Shown in pieces: positions 6,282 through 6,436 of a stretch of 6,436 nucleotides of DNA (within the stretch, counting starts at the first letter, position 1; every line of letters begins with the position of its first letter). The notes beneath the pieces were generated by a model that was given only the letters and a program-made list of their open reading frames with translations, did not search any database and was not told where the DNA came from. The stretch is from contig JAEYZV010000523.1 in NCBI GenBank assembly GCA_023427865.1, positions 1 to 6,436 on the forward strand, written 5' to 3'. The position numbers were made by a program, and so were the translations under genes. This DNA is from Acidobacteriota bacterium. GTDB lineage: Bacteria > Acidobacteriota > Vicinamibacteria > Vicinamibacterales > Vicinamibacteraceae.

Positions 6282-6436
6282 TGGACCCCATCTCGCACCT
6301 CCTGTTCGCCCGCATGGTGTCGGCGCTGCGCGCCAATCGCGACACCGCGCGCGGCGTCGTGGCGGCAACGGTGCTCGGCGGCATCGCGCCCGACGTGGAC
6401 GCGGCGCTGATGGCGTTCGGGTGGGACGTGTACCTG
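6281..6436 (+). CDS. Membrane-bound metal-dependent hydrolase, YdjM/DUF457-like (5' part only)
   Basis: The first 52 codons are visible and the rest lies beyond the window. GTG at 6281 shares its G with the TAG stop of the acyltransferase gene. The start DPISHLLFARMV and the later VLGGIAPDVDAALMAFGWDVYL (split around residues 31-52) match the N-terminus of this inner-membrane family, with His6 and the APDVD acids (Asp38, Asp40) as likely metal ligands. GAGG at 6267-6270, partly in the flank of the 28-bp repeat, gives an SD sequence about 10 bases ahead. The family's substrates are poorly defined. It may belong to the same transcript, but only part of the gene is visible, so whether it is functionally linked to the export genes is open. 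Confidence 0.7.
   Translation, partial: MDPISHLLFARMVSALRANRDTARGVVAATVLGGIAPDVDAALMAFGWDVYL

Overview
The window is very GC-rich and densely coded, with GTG starts, 1- to 4-base gene overlaps and few Shine-Dalgarno (SD) sequences at operon heads. This, together with low-complexity repeats of the GGATTCG and GGCCGAN type between genes, suggests a high-GC Gram-negative soil-type bacterium. Acidobacteriota of the Vicinamibacteria type is my best guess, from general impression only. The envelope genes (LolA-like carrier, LpxL/HtrB-like acyltransferase, RND-type exporter) fit a double-membraned cell.

Layout. Positions 1-68 hold a hairpin-forming repeat. On the minus strand, 69-1289 is a complete ketosynthase-fold protein in which all three catalytic positions (Cys-His-His) are substituted, so it looks like a chain-length-factor (KS-beta) subunit and not a working condensing enzyme. 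A 25-base gap separates it from a divergent plus-strand operon: a secreted LolA-like protein (1315-2010), an MMPL/RND exporter of about 819 residues (about 2042-4501), a GT2 glycosyltransferase (4498-5181) and a lysophospholipid-acyltransferase-family protein (5178-6281). The last three are coupled by ATGA and GTGA overlaps. A sixth gene, cut off by the window end (6281-6436), starts like a membrane-bound YdjM/DUF457-type metal-dependent hydrolase.

How they fit together. KS-beta, LolA-like, MMPL exporter, GT2 and LPLAT is the accessory and export set known from aryl polyene, xanthomonadin and flexirubin-type type II polyketide clusters, where a polyene made on an acyl carrier protein is attached to a lipid/sugar carrier and moved to the outer membrane. 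The working hypothesis is that this is one edge of such a cluster, with the catalytic KS-alpha, ACPs, ketoreductase and dehydratase expected beyond position 1. None of those core genes is in the window, so the product class is inferred.

The most unusual local structure is at 6110-6266. Two families of 7-base-periodic repeats lie inside the reading frame of the acyltransferase and give it a repeat-encoded C-terminal tail of about 64 residues beyond the normal end of the family.
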